The position numbers were made by a program, and so were the translations under genes. 39,785 nucleotides of DNA from an uncultured Clostridia bacterium (GTDB lineage Bacteria > Bacillota > Clostridia > Oscillospirales > Acutalibacteraceae): assembly GCA_946500295.1 (NCBI GenBank), contig CAMMVF010000024.1:1-39785 (forward strand), given 5' to 3'. The first letter of the stretch is position 1; each line of letters begins with the position of its first letter. The notes under the pieces are model-generated. The model was not told where the DNA came from. It worked only from the letters and a program-made list of their open reading frames with translations, and searched no databases. Below are positions 26,556 through 34,187 of this stretch, piece after piece.

Positions 26556-27323
26556 TTACAACTCAATCCCGTACATTGCACAGGCGTTTTCGATATTTTG
26601 TTTAAGAAGCTCATCAAGCTCAACACCACGAATCTCCGCAATGCGCTGAGCCGTAAAGCTTATCATTCTCGAGTCGCATCTTTTCCCCCGAAACGGAACA
26701 GGAGCAAGATACGGGGCGTCGGTTTCGAGCATTAACCTGTCCAAGGGTATCTCCTTTGCGACCTCAACGCTGTGCCTTGCGTTTTTAAAGGTAACAACAC
26801 CGCCCAGACTTATAGACATGCCAAGCCTTACGACCTCCCTCGACAGCTCCACGCTGCCGGAAAAGCAGTGGACTATCCCCTTCGGGCGGTATTTTCTCAA
26901 AAGCTTATAAACATCGCCGTGAGCCTCCCTGTCATGCACCACAACGGGCAGATCAAGCTCCTTTGAAAGCTTTAGCTGCTGCTCAAATACATCAAGCTGA
27001 GCCTCTCTCGGCACATCTTTCCAGTAATAATCAAGCCCTATCTCGCCTATTGCCACAACCTTTTTATCATTGACATACTGTGCAATTTTTTCAATAAAAC
27101 CCTTTGGCGTTTCCTCAGCCTTTTCGGGATGATAGCCTGCAGTGGTGTAAAAGCCGTTGAATTTTCTCGAAAGCTCAATTCCCTTTTCAGTAGTCTCTAT
27201 ATCAGTAGCACCGTTTACAATAGCGCAAACCTCATTTGACAGTAGATTGGAAATAATCTCCTCCCTGTCCGCATCAAAAGCAGGATCGTCATAATGAGCA
27301 TGCACATCAAATATTTTCTCCAT
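26556..27323 (-). CDS. tatD: TatD family metal-dependent deoxyribonuclease
   Basis: The 255-residue TIM-barrel hydrolase of the amidohydrolase superfamily has metal-ligand motifs FDVHAHYDD (N-terminus), GEIGLDYYW (Glu ligand), VVHDREA, HCFSGS and LETDAPYLAP. TatD-type enzymes act as DNases and repair or processing nucleases; the exact role is uncertain. Start 27323 has GGAGG 5 nt upstream; the longer frame to 27380 lacks a site. It heads the group tatD, ArsC/Spx-like gene, decarboxylase. Confidence 0.93.
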   Translation of the reverse strand: MEKIFDVHAHYDDPAFDADREEIISNLLSNEVCAIVNGATDIETTEKGIELSRKFNGFYTTAGYHPEKAEETPKGFIEKIAQYVNDKKVVAIGEIGLDYYWKDVPREAQLDVFEQQLKLSKELDLPVVVHDREAHGDVYKLLRKYRPKGIVHCFSGSVELSREVVRLGMSISLGGVVTFKNARHSVEVAKEIPLDRLMLETDAPYLAPVPFRGKRCDSRMISFTAQRIAEIRGVELDELLKQNIENACAMYGIEL

Positions 27324-27427
27324 AATTTCCTCCGCTTTTCTTGTGTGAGCAAATCTTACTATATATTCAAAAAGCACCAAACCCGTGTCCTGTTCAGTGC
27401 TTTTACCCTCTATTTAAATCTTCGCCT

Positions 27428-27572
27428 GCGTGACAAGCTAGTTTAATCACGCCTGCGACGATTGCAACCGTCGCCGGGAGCTTTGCTCCTCGGGGTTGGG
27501 GGATTAAACCTATCAGAAAGAATGAATATCCCCCGCCGCCGACAGCGGCGGGGGACATCTGCGACTTGGTTA
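27428..27572. repeat. Dispersed hairpin-string repeat, family B, copy 2
   Basis: It matches 10456-10608 in order and orientation: GCGTGA/TCACGC, GCGACG/CGTCGC, GGAGC-TTT-GCTCC, GGGGG/CCCCC, and CCCGCCGC/GCGGCGGGGG, ending GCGACTTGGTTA. Its end includes the asnB stop codon (minus-strand TAACCAAGTCGC). The third stem differs in sequence and length from copy 1 but keeps its pairing ends. Confidence 0.75.
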
Positions 27573-29423
27573 TAATTCTACGCCCTCGACCTTATCGCCC
27601 TCAAAGTAAATCTTATACCAAACAAGGAAGATGTAAATAGTCCAAACCTTGCGGCTGTTGTCCTCTTTAAGGCTGTAGTGCTCATCGAGGAAGCCTATGA
27701 GCATATCAGAGTTAAAGAATTTCTTTGCTGTGTCGGAGTTAAACATATCCTTGACTATGTTGTAGTACTTTTCGTCCTTGAGCCATTCTCTGGTCGGCAC
27801 GGGGAAGCCGAGCTTCTCCTTCTGTGCCGTCTCCGGCGGCAGATGACGCATCGCAGCCTGACGCATTGCGTACTTTGTGTTGTGCTTATTAACTCTCAAT
27901 CGGGTGGGAATGGTGGAGGCAACCTTAAATACCTCCTTGTCGAGGAAGGGAACTCTCAGCTCCAGCGAATTTGCCATACTCATTCTGTCCGCCTTGAGCA
28001 GAATATCTCCTACCATCCACATATTGATGTCGAGGTACTGCATCTTTGTCTCGTCATCGTAACCCTTGGCTCTTTTATAATATTCTCTGCATCGCTTTGC
28101 AGGGTTAGTAGCTATCGAGGGATCCTTCAAAATCTGCTTTTTCTCGTCCAAATCGTACATATAGGCGTTTCCGATAAACCTCTCCTCAAGCGGATGAGTA
28201 GCTCTTATAAGATAATCTCTTCCCTTAATGTCAGGCAGCTTCTTCATCAGCTTGCAGATTGCCCTTCTTATCGGGTAGGGCACTATTTTTTGATAAACCT
28301 TAAATACTCTGGGGTCGTTATAGCAGGTATAGCCGCCGAAAAGCTCGTCTGCGCCCTCTCCTGAAAGCACAACCTTAACGTGCTCGCTTGCAAGCTTTGA
28401 TACAAAGTAAAGCGCTATGCACGACGGGTCAGCCAGCGGCTGATCCATATGATACTGCACCTTCTTCACGCTGCCCCAAAACTCCTCTGAGCCTATGAGC
28501 TTTGAGTAGTGATCTACACCTATTTTCTTTGAAAGGTTCTCAGCCCAGCTTATCTCGTTGTACCTCTTGCCAAAGTCAAATCCGACCGTAAAGGTCTTTT
28601 GATCAGCAAAGTAGGTTGACACATAGCTCGAGTCAACTCCGCTGGAAAGGAAGCAGCCAACCTCAACGTCGCTGATTTTGTGGGCATTTACAGAGTTTTC
28701 AAAAACCTTCTCTATCTTGTTTACAGCCTCTTCCTCGGTCATGCTGTTGTCTGGGTTAAACCTTGCCTCCCAATATCTCTTTGTTGTTATCTTACCGTCT
28801 TTGTACCACAGATAATGTCCCGGAAGCAGGCAATACACCCCCTCAAAGAAGGTCTCAGGCGGCACGGCATACTGGAAGGACAGGTAGTTGTCAAGGGTGC
28901 GGTAGTTAAATTTTTTCTCAAATTTCGGAAATTGCAGGATACTCTTGATTTCCGAGGCGTAAATGAAATGCTCGCCCACCTGTGTATAGTGAAGAGGCTT
29001 TATTCCGAAAAAGTCCCTTGCGATAAACAGAGAGTGGTCAACCGTGTTATAAATCGAAAATCCGAACATTCCCCTAAGCTTGTCCAAAACTCCCTCCTGC
29101 CACTGCTCAAAGCCGTGCAGGATTACCTCTGTGTCAGTATTTGTCGAGAAAACATGTCCAAGCTCTATAAGCTCCTTGCGAATTTCCCTGTAGTTGTAAA
29201 TCTCGCCGTTGAAGTTGATAACTAAGGTTTTATCCTCGTTAAATATTGGCTGATGCCCTGAGTCCAAATCAATAATGCTCAGGCGGCGAAATCCCATCGA
29301 AACATAATCATCTTTATAAAAGCCGTCGCTGTCCGGTCCTCTATGGGTTATAACCCTCGCCATATTCTCTATAACCTTATCTCTGTCAATTATCTCGCCT
29401 GTAAAGCCACAAATTCCACACAT
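27570..29423 (-). CDS. asnB: Asparagine synthase (glutamine-hydrolysing)
   Basis: The enzyme makes asparagine from aspartate, glutamine and ATP. The 617-residue product has an N-terminal glutaminase domain starting MCGICGFTGEI, with nucleophile Cys2 after Met removal, and RGPDSDGFY, NGEIYNYRE and the DTEV motif. The synthetase domain has the PP-loop SSGVDSS (about 259-265) and SGEGADELFGGY. The start has AGGGAG upstream and fits the family. It has a strong promoter at 29494-29522, and its stop codon falls in repeat B copy 2. Confidence 0.96.
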   Translation of the reverse strand: MCGICGFTGEIIDRDKVIENMARVITHRGPDSDGFYKDDYVSMGFRRLSIIDLDSGHQPIFNEDKTLVINFNGEIYNYREIRKELIELGHVFSTNTDTEVILHGFEQWQEGVLDKLRGMFGFSIYNTVDHSLFIARDFFGIKPLHYTQVGEHFIYASEIKSILQFPKFEKKFNYRTLDNYLSFQYAVPPETFFEGVYCLLPGHYLWYKDGKITTKRYWEARFNPDNSMTEEEAVNKIEKVFENSVNAHKISDVEVGCFLSSGVDSSYVSTYFADQKTFTVGFDFGKRYNEISWAENLSKKIGVDHYSKLIGSEEFWGSVKKVQYHMDQPLADPSCIALYFVSKLASEHVKVVLSGEGADELFGGYTCYNDPRVFKVYQKIVPYPIRRAICKLMKKLPDIKGRDYLIRATHPLEERFIGNAYMYDLDEKKQILKDPSIATNPAKRCREYYKRAKGYDDETKMQYLDINMWMVGDILLKADRMSMANSLELRVPFLDKEVFKVASTIPTRLRVNKHNTKYAMRQAAMRHLPPETAQKEKLGFPVPTREWLKDEKYYNIVKDMFNSDTAKKFFNSDMLIGFLDEHYSLKEDNSRKVWTIYIFLVWYKIYFEGDKVEGVEL

Positions 29424-29493
29424 ATCTTTACGCTCCCTTGCTTACTGCTTCCCGCATTTTTATATATTACATTTTTTGAATTCTATCTGTGTT

Positions 29494-29522
29494 ATTTTAT
29501 CATAATAAAAAAAGCCTTGCAA
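29494..29522 (-). promoter_or_regulatory. Sigma-A promoter of asnB
   Basis: On the minus strand, TTGCAA (29517-29522), a 17-bp spacer and TAAAAT (29494-29499) lie 71 nt before the ATG. Confidence 0.75.
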
Positions 29523-29627
29523 GCTCTTAATATTCAAGACTTCATCACCGGAAAATAATATTATGCAGAATTATGCAGATTTTTTTGCACAGCCCCACAG
29601 TTACAACCTCAACTTATTCCCATAAAC

Positions 29628-29743
29628 AGCGAAAAGGCTCAATCCTTGCGGAAGATCGAGCCTTTTCTTACTTTTAGTTTGAGGGGTACATTGAGGAGGG
29701 TAGAACATTGTACTCTGACGGTGCGGCTCCGTCTTTTGAGTAC
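29628..29743. ncRNA. Unassigned structured intergenic region, possible small RNA
   Basis: Two strong hairpins occupy the interval between asnB and spoVAD. One (29628-29668) has GAAAAGGCTC/GAGCCTTTTC arms and is followed on the plus strand by TTACTTTT. The other (29710-29743) nests GACGG/CCGTC inside GTACTC/GAGTAC. Between them is a G-rich segment (GGGGTACATTGAGGAGGG). No frame or known RNA family was recognised and the strand is not clear. The rest of 29424-29933 holds the asnB and spoVAD promoters and AT-rich DNA. Confidence 0.35.
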
Positions 29744-29875
29744 GTTTATAGTATAAAATTCAATTGTGAATATGCTATTAAGAATCCATTAAAATTGAGA
29801 TAAAGATTTATGAATTAATATTGAGATTGCCGTTGCACACGAGCTTTTTCATCAGCTAGCAGTATAAAATCGCTT

Positions 29876-29906
29876 TGAATAAATGGCTTCGTTTACGGCG
29901 ATACTA
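29876..29906 (+). promoter_or_regulatory. Sigma-G-like forespore promoter of spoVAD
   Basis: TGAATA (29876-29881), 18 bp and GATACTA (29900-29906) closely resemble the sigma-G consensus (TGAATA, 17-18 bp, CATACTA). They lie 27 bp before the spoVAD ATG, supporting the downstream start. Confidence 0.65.
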
Positions 29907-29933
29907 ATCACGAATAAAGAAGCAGGTGATAAC

Positions 29934-30947
29934 ATGGTCAGCAAATGCGGAAAAAGCAGTTATATTTTAAGCACAAAACCCTCTATTCTCTGCGAGGGCG
30001 CCGTAGTCGGCAGAACAGAGGGAGAGGGACCGCTTAAAGAATATTTTGACAAAATATATTATGACTCCGCCTCAAGTCAGGAAAGCTGGGAAAAATCCGA
30101 AAGTCTCTTCCAACAGCAGGCATTTTTAGAGGCGCTTGAAAAAGGAAAACTCAAACCCAAAGACATTGAAGTGATGTTTTCGGGCGATTTACTCAACCAA
30201 TGTATATCCTCAAGCTTTGGATTACTTGAGTTTTCCGTCCCCTATCTGGGTCAGTACGGCGCCTGCTCCACCATGGCTCAGACCCTGCTTCTGTCGGGGC
30301 TTTTCGTGGACAGCGGAATCGTCAGCCTCGCCGCCGCAGTCACCGCCTCTCACTTTTGCTCTGCCGAGAGACAGTTTCGATTTCCTCTGGAATACGGAGG
30401 GCAAAGAACCCCTACGGCTCAGCGCACGGTAACCGGCGGCGGCTGCGCCATAGTAGGAGAGAGCACCCCCGGCAAGCCCTGCATATCGGCGGTACACATA
30501 GGCTCAATGGTTGACCTCGGAATAAAAGACGCCAACAACATGGGCGCCGCTATGGCGCCTGCCGCTGCGCAAACAATATCCTCCTTTTTGACCGACACCG
30601 AAACAAAGCCCTCGGACTACGACCTGATATTAACCGGAGATTTGGGCGAGGTAGGATCTAAACTGCTGTACGAGCTAATGCTCAAAGACGGAATAGACAT
30701 AAGCTCAAGGCATAAAGACTGCGGGCTGTTGATATTTGACAGAGAAGTTCAGGACGTTCACGCCGGCGGCAGCGGCTGCGGTTGCGCCGCAAGCGTGCTG
30801 TGCGCCTATATTCTTCCGAAAATAGCCTCGGGAGAACTGAAAAACGTCATCTTCGCCGCTACGGGCGCCCTGATGTCACCGACCTCCTCTCAACAGGGAG
30901 AAAGCATACCGGGGATTTCTCACCTTGTAAATTTAAGCTTCGGATAA
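29934..30947 (+). CDS. spoVAD: Stage V sporulation protein AD
   Basis: SpoVAD is a thiolase-fold protein that binds dipicolinic acid and is needed for its uptake into the forespore. The 337-residue product has the family segments PSILCEGAVVGRTEGEGPL, FSGDLLNQ, FGLLEFSVPYLGQYGACSTM, the ASHFCSAERQFRFPLEYGGQR region and GGSGCGCAAS. The start at 29934 has AGGTGA 6 nt upstream and lies after a sigma-G-like promoter; the longer frame from 29883 would begin inside that promoter. spoVAC is not adjacent, and spoVAE lies 2.4 kb away on the other strand, unlike the usual spoVAC-AD-AE operon. Confidence 0.94.
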   Translation: MVSKCGKSSYILSTKPSILCEGAVVGRTEGEGPLKEYFDKIYYDSASSQESWEKSESLFQQQAFLEALEKGKLKPKDIEVMFSGDLLNQCISSSFGLLEFSVPYLGQYGACSTMAQTLLLSGLFVDSGIVSLAAAVTASHFCSAERQFRFPLEYGGQRTPTAQRTVTGGGCAIVGESTPGKPCISAVHIGSMVDLGIKDANNMGAAMAPAAAQTISSFLTDTETKPSDYDLILTGDLGEVGSKLLYELMLKDGIDISSRHKDCGLLIFDREVQDVHAGGSGCGCAASVLCAYILPKIASGELKNVIFAATGALMSPTSSQQGESIPGISHLVNLSFG

Positions 30948-30954
30948 AAACTCA

Positions 30955-30983
30955 GTGACAAAGCTCCTTCTGTGTGCTATAAT
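30955..30983 (+). promoter_or_regulatory. Promoter of the PAP2 phosphatase gene
   Basis: GTGACA (30955-30960), a 17-bp spacer and an extended -10 TGC-TATAAT (30978-30983) lie 30 bp before the ATG at 31014. Confidence 0.7.
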
Positions 30984-31013
30984 ATGGCTACTTAAAAGTA
31001 TAGGGGCAGTGTT

Positions 31014-31556
31014 ATGATAGAGCGAGTTCAGTTCTTCGACGATATAATCCTAAGCTGGATGGGTAAATTCCACACGCCGAGGAGAAACAAGGTGATGAAA
31101 TTTTTCTCCAAGATAGGGGAAAAGGGTCTTGTGTGGTTTGCAATGTGCCTTCCTATGATAATCTACGCTCCGTGGAGGTTTTTCGGAGCAAATATTATTG
31201 TCGGACTTGCAATAGCGCATTTGGCTGGAGAAATAATAATTAAGCACATTGTCGGCAGAGTCAGACCCTGCCACAAGCTCGAGGACAACCAGCTTGTAGT
31301 CAAACGACCCAAGTACTACTCCTTTCCCTCGGGTCACACCACCTCTTCGTTTTCTGTTTTTGCCGTAACCTTATTCCGCTGTTGGCCTTTGGCTATCCCT
31401 GTGCTCTTTGTGGCGGTGATGATAGCACTGTCGAGGATATATCTGAGGGTTCACTACCTCACCGATGTCGTTGTAGGTATGATTCTCGGCTTCTTATGCG
31501 GCGGGCTTTCGGTAATCATCTTCAACAATATGACTATCCCGCTTATAACCTCTTAA
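31014..31556 (+). CDS. PAP2 family membrane phosphatase (probable undecaprenyl-pyrophosphate phosphatase)
   Basis: The 180-residue membrane protein has the three phosphatase motifs of the PAP2/acid phosphatase superfamily: KHIVGRVRP (K-x6-RP type), FPSGHTTSS (PSGH) and SRIYLRVHYLTDVVVG (SR-x5-H-x3-D). It has about four to five hydrophobic helices. Related proteins recycle undecaprenyl pyrophosphate for cell-wall synthesis or dephosphorylate other lipid phosphates. It has its own promoter. A role in spore-envelope synthesis is only suggested by the neighbouring spoVA genes. Confidence 0.88.
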   Translation: MIERVQFFDDIILSWMGKFHTPRRNKVMKFFSKIGEKGLVWFAMCLPMIIYAPWRFFGANIIVGLAIAHLAGEIIIKHIVGRVRPCHKLEDNQLVVKRPKYYSFPSGHTTSSFSVFAVTLFRCWPLAIPVLFVAVMIALSRIYLRVHYLTDVVVGMILGFLCGGLSVIIFNNMTIPLITS

Positions 31557-31592
31557 ATATATTAAGTTTTTCTAAATTCAGTCCATTCAGGA

Positions 31593-31621
31593 TTGACTGA
31601 AAAACACATTTGTGTTACCAT
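31593..31621 (+). promoter_or_regulatory. Promoter of the 165-residue membrane protein gene
   Basis: TTGACT (31593-31598), a 17-bp spacer and TGT-TACCAT (31616-31621, extended -10) lie 63 bp before the ATG. Confidence 0.55.
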
Positions 31622-31684
31622 ATTTTTGAAAATATCGGACGTCTCATACTCAGAGACATTTGGCTCTAAGGAAGTGTCTGTGTT

Positions 31685-32182
31685 ATGGAAGATAATACGG
31701 CTAAAACCAAAGTAAAAAGGAGCAAGCTGCTGCTCGCCACAAGCATAATCATGCTCATAAGCAGTCTTTTCGGCTTAATCTCAACGGCGTTCCTGCTTTT
31801 ATATACCGTTTTTATATCGAGCTTGGAAGAGGTGTCAAAAAACGCCAATATGAGCTCCTTGACACTCGGAATTTCCTTTGTATTCGGATTTTTCCTCTCC
31901 GTTGTCTCCTTCTACGCAGCTCTCAGGGGAATAATTCAGGACAAGCCGCAAAAATGCCACAAGCTCGGTATCGTGCTCATTCTCCTATTCGCAACCAGCT
32001 TTTTATCAAATGTTCTTCACCAATTTACATTGGAGCAGGATATTCTCAACTTCATAGTTCAACTGATAGTTTATGCTGCGCTTTCGCTGGCTCTGCCGGT
32101 TTTCTATTTGATAGGCTCAAATATATTGTTGAAAAAGTCAGACCCTCCGAACAAGTACACAAACGTAATAAAATCAATTTAA
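31685..32182 (+). CDS. Hypothetical four-helix membrane protein
   Basis: The 165-residue protein has a basic N-terminus (KTKVKRSK) and four hydrophobic segments (about 17-45, 60-84, 94-112, 122-148), ending in a charged tail. I do not recognise a family. Composition and a promoter at 31593-31621 support it as real, although the ribosome binding site (AAGGAAGTG, about 8-9 nt upstream) is only moderate. It is followed by a perfect hairpin at 32190-32223. Confidence 0.65.
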   Translation: MEDNTAKTKVKRSKLLLATSIIMLISSLFGLISTAFLLLYTVFISSLEEVSKNANMSSLTLGISFVFGFFLSVVSFYAALRGIIQDKPQKCHKLGIVLILLFATSFLSNVLHQFTLEQDILNFIVQLIVYAALSLALPVFYLIGSNILLKKSDPPNKYTNVIKSI

Positions 32183-32189
32183 TAAACCT

Positions 32190-32223
32190 GGGGCTGTCGC
32201 AATTATGACTTTGCGACAGCCCC
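32190..32223 (+). terminator. Strong hairpin after the membrane protein gene
   Basis: A perfect stem of at least 13 bp (GGGGCTGTCGCAA with TTGCGACAGCCCC) lies 7 bp past the stop codon. A long T tract is missing, so termination efficiency is uncertain. Confidence 0.6.
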
Positions 32224-32281
32224 ATCTCAATTAATGCAAACGGACAGACTCTAAATCAGTACAAATGTATGGCTAAGGCTG

Positions 32282-32625
32282 AACCGTAAAACGTAGGATA
32301 AAAGTGCCTCTGCACATGGGAAAGCCTCTCTTGCAGGCTTGCCCTTTTTTGTAAAAAAGTACAAACCCCAGAGTTGTACAAATTAAAAAATAGCAGTGCA
32401 GTCGAACTTTGTATAAAAGTGACATTTGTCACCGCCACAGGCGAACAATTCACCCCTTGCCGAGCGCTTTAAGCGAGGGGATTTCGCTGCCGAAAAAACT
32501 TAAAAAGGATTTTATCCATAAAATGGCACAGATTTATACGAAAGCAGTGCAGACGCACGTAGGATAAAGGTGCCTTCGGCACCGGCATTTGCCGCCGGGC
32601 AGCGACCAAAGGCTCTGCCGAACCC
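32282..32625. repeat. Dispersed intergenic repeat, family A, copy 2
   Basis: It shares ordered blocks with 5047-5300: GGAAAGCCTCTCTTGCAGGCTT, AAAGTACAAAC, AGAGTTGTACAAATTAAAAA, TAGCAGTGCAG, CCGAGCGCTTTAAGCGAGG and CGACCAAAGGCTCTGCC. It has an extra segment, and the block GCAGTGCAGACGCACGTAGG is repeated further along. It sits between two convergent genes, as does copy 1, and no frame in it is supported. Confidence 0.65.
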
Positions 32626-32718
32626 AAAAGAACAGCTACCCACAAAAGGAAAGAATCTTTAAACGGGATAAAAGCGTCTTTAAAAAACAGCCCCATTTTT
32701 CATTATAAAATCATGGCA

Positions 32719-32752
32719 TAAAAATTGGGCTGTGCTTACGCACAACCCCAAA
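32719..32752 (-). terminator. Terminator of the lipoprotein gene
   Basis: On the minus strand TTGGGGTTGTGC and GCACAGCCCAA pair around GTAA and are followed by TTTTT, 10 bp after the stop codon. Confidence 0.8.
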
Positions 32753-32761
32753 CTTTGCTTG

Positions 32762-33262
32762 TTACTCCGCCTTATTAAAAATCTCAGTAATCTTATCTCG
32801 ACGCTCCTTGTGAGCCTCGTCCGGATTGTCGCCCTCCGACCTCGAATCGTTATAAATCATAAGATACTTACCGTTGTCGGAAAGCTGAGCGTTAACAGTG
32901 GAAATTCCCAGCATATCGAAGCTCCCGTTCTCTTCCACCTGTGAGATTACGCTATTCGCTGAGTCATTTAAAGAGTCAAGATCATACTCGTAAAGCTCCA
33001 CAAGGGCATTACCCCCGTCAAGTGAAACCGTAAAACGGTAACCCGCCACAGCTCCTATGACCTTATATTGCATTTCAACGGCCTCATCAGGTACTAGCTC
33101 GTCATCGTTGAGCTGCTTACACAGCTTAGCCATACCCTCCTGCTCGATTTCGGATATCTTCACGGTTGTGCTCTGGTTTTGCGGAGCTGAAGCGCAGCCC
33201 GCCGCAGAAAAAATAACGAGCACAGTCATCAAAACAGCAATTACGCTTATAACTTTCTTCAT
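32762..33262 (-). CDS. Small secreted lipoprotein of unknown function
   Basis: The 166-residue product starts MKKVISVIAVLMTVLVIFSA with a lipobox AAGC (lipidated Cys at about 23) and then a short Ser/Gln/Thr-rich tether. The remaining soluble domain (KISEIEQEGMAKLCKQLNDDEL onwards, about 35-166) has the look of a small alpha/beta fold and resembles clostridial uncharacterised lipoproteins; no function is assigned. AAAGGAC lies 6 nt before the ATG at 33262. It has a promoter at 33309-33337 and its own terminator, so it is a single-gene unit. Confidence 0.75.
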   Translation of the reverse strand: MKKVISVIAVLMTVLVIFSAAGCASAPQNQSTTVKISEIEQEGMAKLCKQLNDDELVPDEAVEMQYKVIGAVAGYRFTVSLDGGNALVELYEYDLDSLNDSANSVISQVEENGSFDMLGISTVNAQLSDNGKYLMIYNDSRSEGDNPDEAHKERRDKITEIFNKAE

Positions 33263-33308
33263 CTCATTGTCCTTTCGCAGAAAAACATTAATCAATTTAT
33301 GCCATTTG

Positions 33309-33337
33309 ATTATAACTCATGTTAAACGAAAAAACAA
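33309..33337 (-). promoter_or_regulatory. Promoter of the lipoprotein gene
   Basis: On the minus strand, TTGTTT (33332-33337), a 17-bp spacer and TATAAT (33309-33314) lie 47 bp before the ATG. Confidence 0.65.
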
Positions 33338-33372
33338 GACCCATGTTTTACGCCTTCGCCAAATCATGACTG

Positions 33373-33726
33373 TCACTTGTCCCTGTGCTTTGCCACCAAT
33401 GCGGCTATATAGCCGAAGACTATAGCCGCCGCTATTCCTGCTGAGGCGGCTGTCAGCCCTCCTGTCAAAATTCCCAATATTCCGTTTTCTTCTATCGCCT
33501 TTTTAATTCCTTCGGTCATGGTATATCCAAAACCGGACAGCGGAACTGAAGCTCCCGCTCCGGCAAAATTCACTATCGGCTCGTACAGTCCGACAGCGCT
33601 CAAGACAACTCCCGCACATACATAGCCGACCAGTATTCTTGCCGGGGTGAGCTTTGTTTTATCTATGAGTATTTGAGCAATTACGCAAAGTAATCCACCA
33701 ACCCAAAAAGCATTAATATAATCCAT
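33373..33726 (-). CDS. spoVAE: Stage V sporulation protein AE (SpoVAEb type)
   Basis: The 117-residue membrane protein starts MDYINAFWVGGLLCVIAQIL, followed by DKTKLTPARILVGYVC and PLSGFGYTMTEGIKKAI, all typical of SpoVAE. It forms part of the forespore inner-membrane channel for dipicolinic acid. The ATG at 33726 has AAGGA about 10 nt upstream; the TTG at 33735 is less likely. A sigma-G-like promoter lies at 33773-33802. It is on the opposite strand from spoVAD, with three unrelated genes in between. Confidence 0.93.
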   Translation of the reverse strand: MDYINAFWVGGLLCVIAQILIDKTKLTPARILVGYVCAGVVLSAVGLYEPIVNFAGAGASVPLSGFGYTMTEGIKKAIEENGILGILTGGLTAASAGIAAAIVFGYIAALVAKHRDK

Positions 33727-33772
33727 GATAATCAAGTCCTTAATTAAGATTATGTTTAATATATGCCGTAAC

Positions 33773-33802
33773 TAGTATTCTCCAATAGAAAAACTATATT
33801 CA
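33773..33802 (-). promoter_or_regulatory. Sigma-G-like forespore promoter of spoVAE
   Basis: On the minus strand, TGAATA (33797-33802), a 17-bp spacer and AATACTA (33773-33779) match the sigma-G consensus except for the first -10 base. It lies 47 bp before the ATG, and the same pattern precedes spoVAD. Confidence 0.65.
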
Positions 33803-33976
33803 TTCCGTGCAGAATTGCTGTTGAGCTTACTTGACTTTTAGTCTGATTAATTGTACAATAATTAAGGATATTTGTGAAAACCGCATCTGTCTGTAACAGA
33901 CAGGTAAAGTATCGGTAAATACCGAATAAATCCAAGTCGCTCTGCGACATATCATTTTTGCTCGGCTCCTTTAGAG

Positions 33977-34124
33977 GCCGTTATTATAGATAAACAATGA
34001 TTTGTTATTTGGAAAATTTTTGCTCTGAGCAGCGAGCAGCAGCTCAGAGCGATGACTGTTACTTTTTTCTAAAGCTTTTTGAGTTTATTTAGTATATTTT
34101 ACAATTTAATACCGTAATAACGGC
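33977..34124 (+). promoter_or_regulatory. Possible structured leader upstream of rny
   Basis: A perfect 10-bp inverted repeat (GCCGTTATTA at 33977-33986, TAATAACGGC at 34115-34124) brackets a strong hairpin, GCTCTGAGC/GCTCAGAGC (about 34021-34050). It may be a folded 5' leader of the RNase Y mRNA or a separate small RNA. No known class was recognised. A candidate promoter (TTGCTC, 18 bp, TATTAT) overlaps its left end. Confidence 0.35.
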
Positions 34125-34187
34125 ATCTTCGGAGTTGATGAACAACGTATAAGAATGAAAATCAACAAATCAGGAGGTGTCATTCAG

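Noticed and set aside
33756-33950. 64-codon minus-strand frame upstream of spoVAE
   Set aside because: It has no ribosome binding site, covers the sigma-G-like promoter and has no recognisable features.
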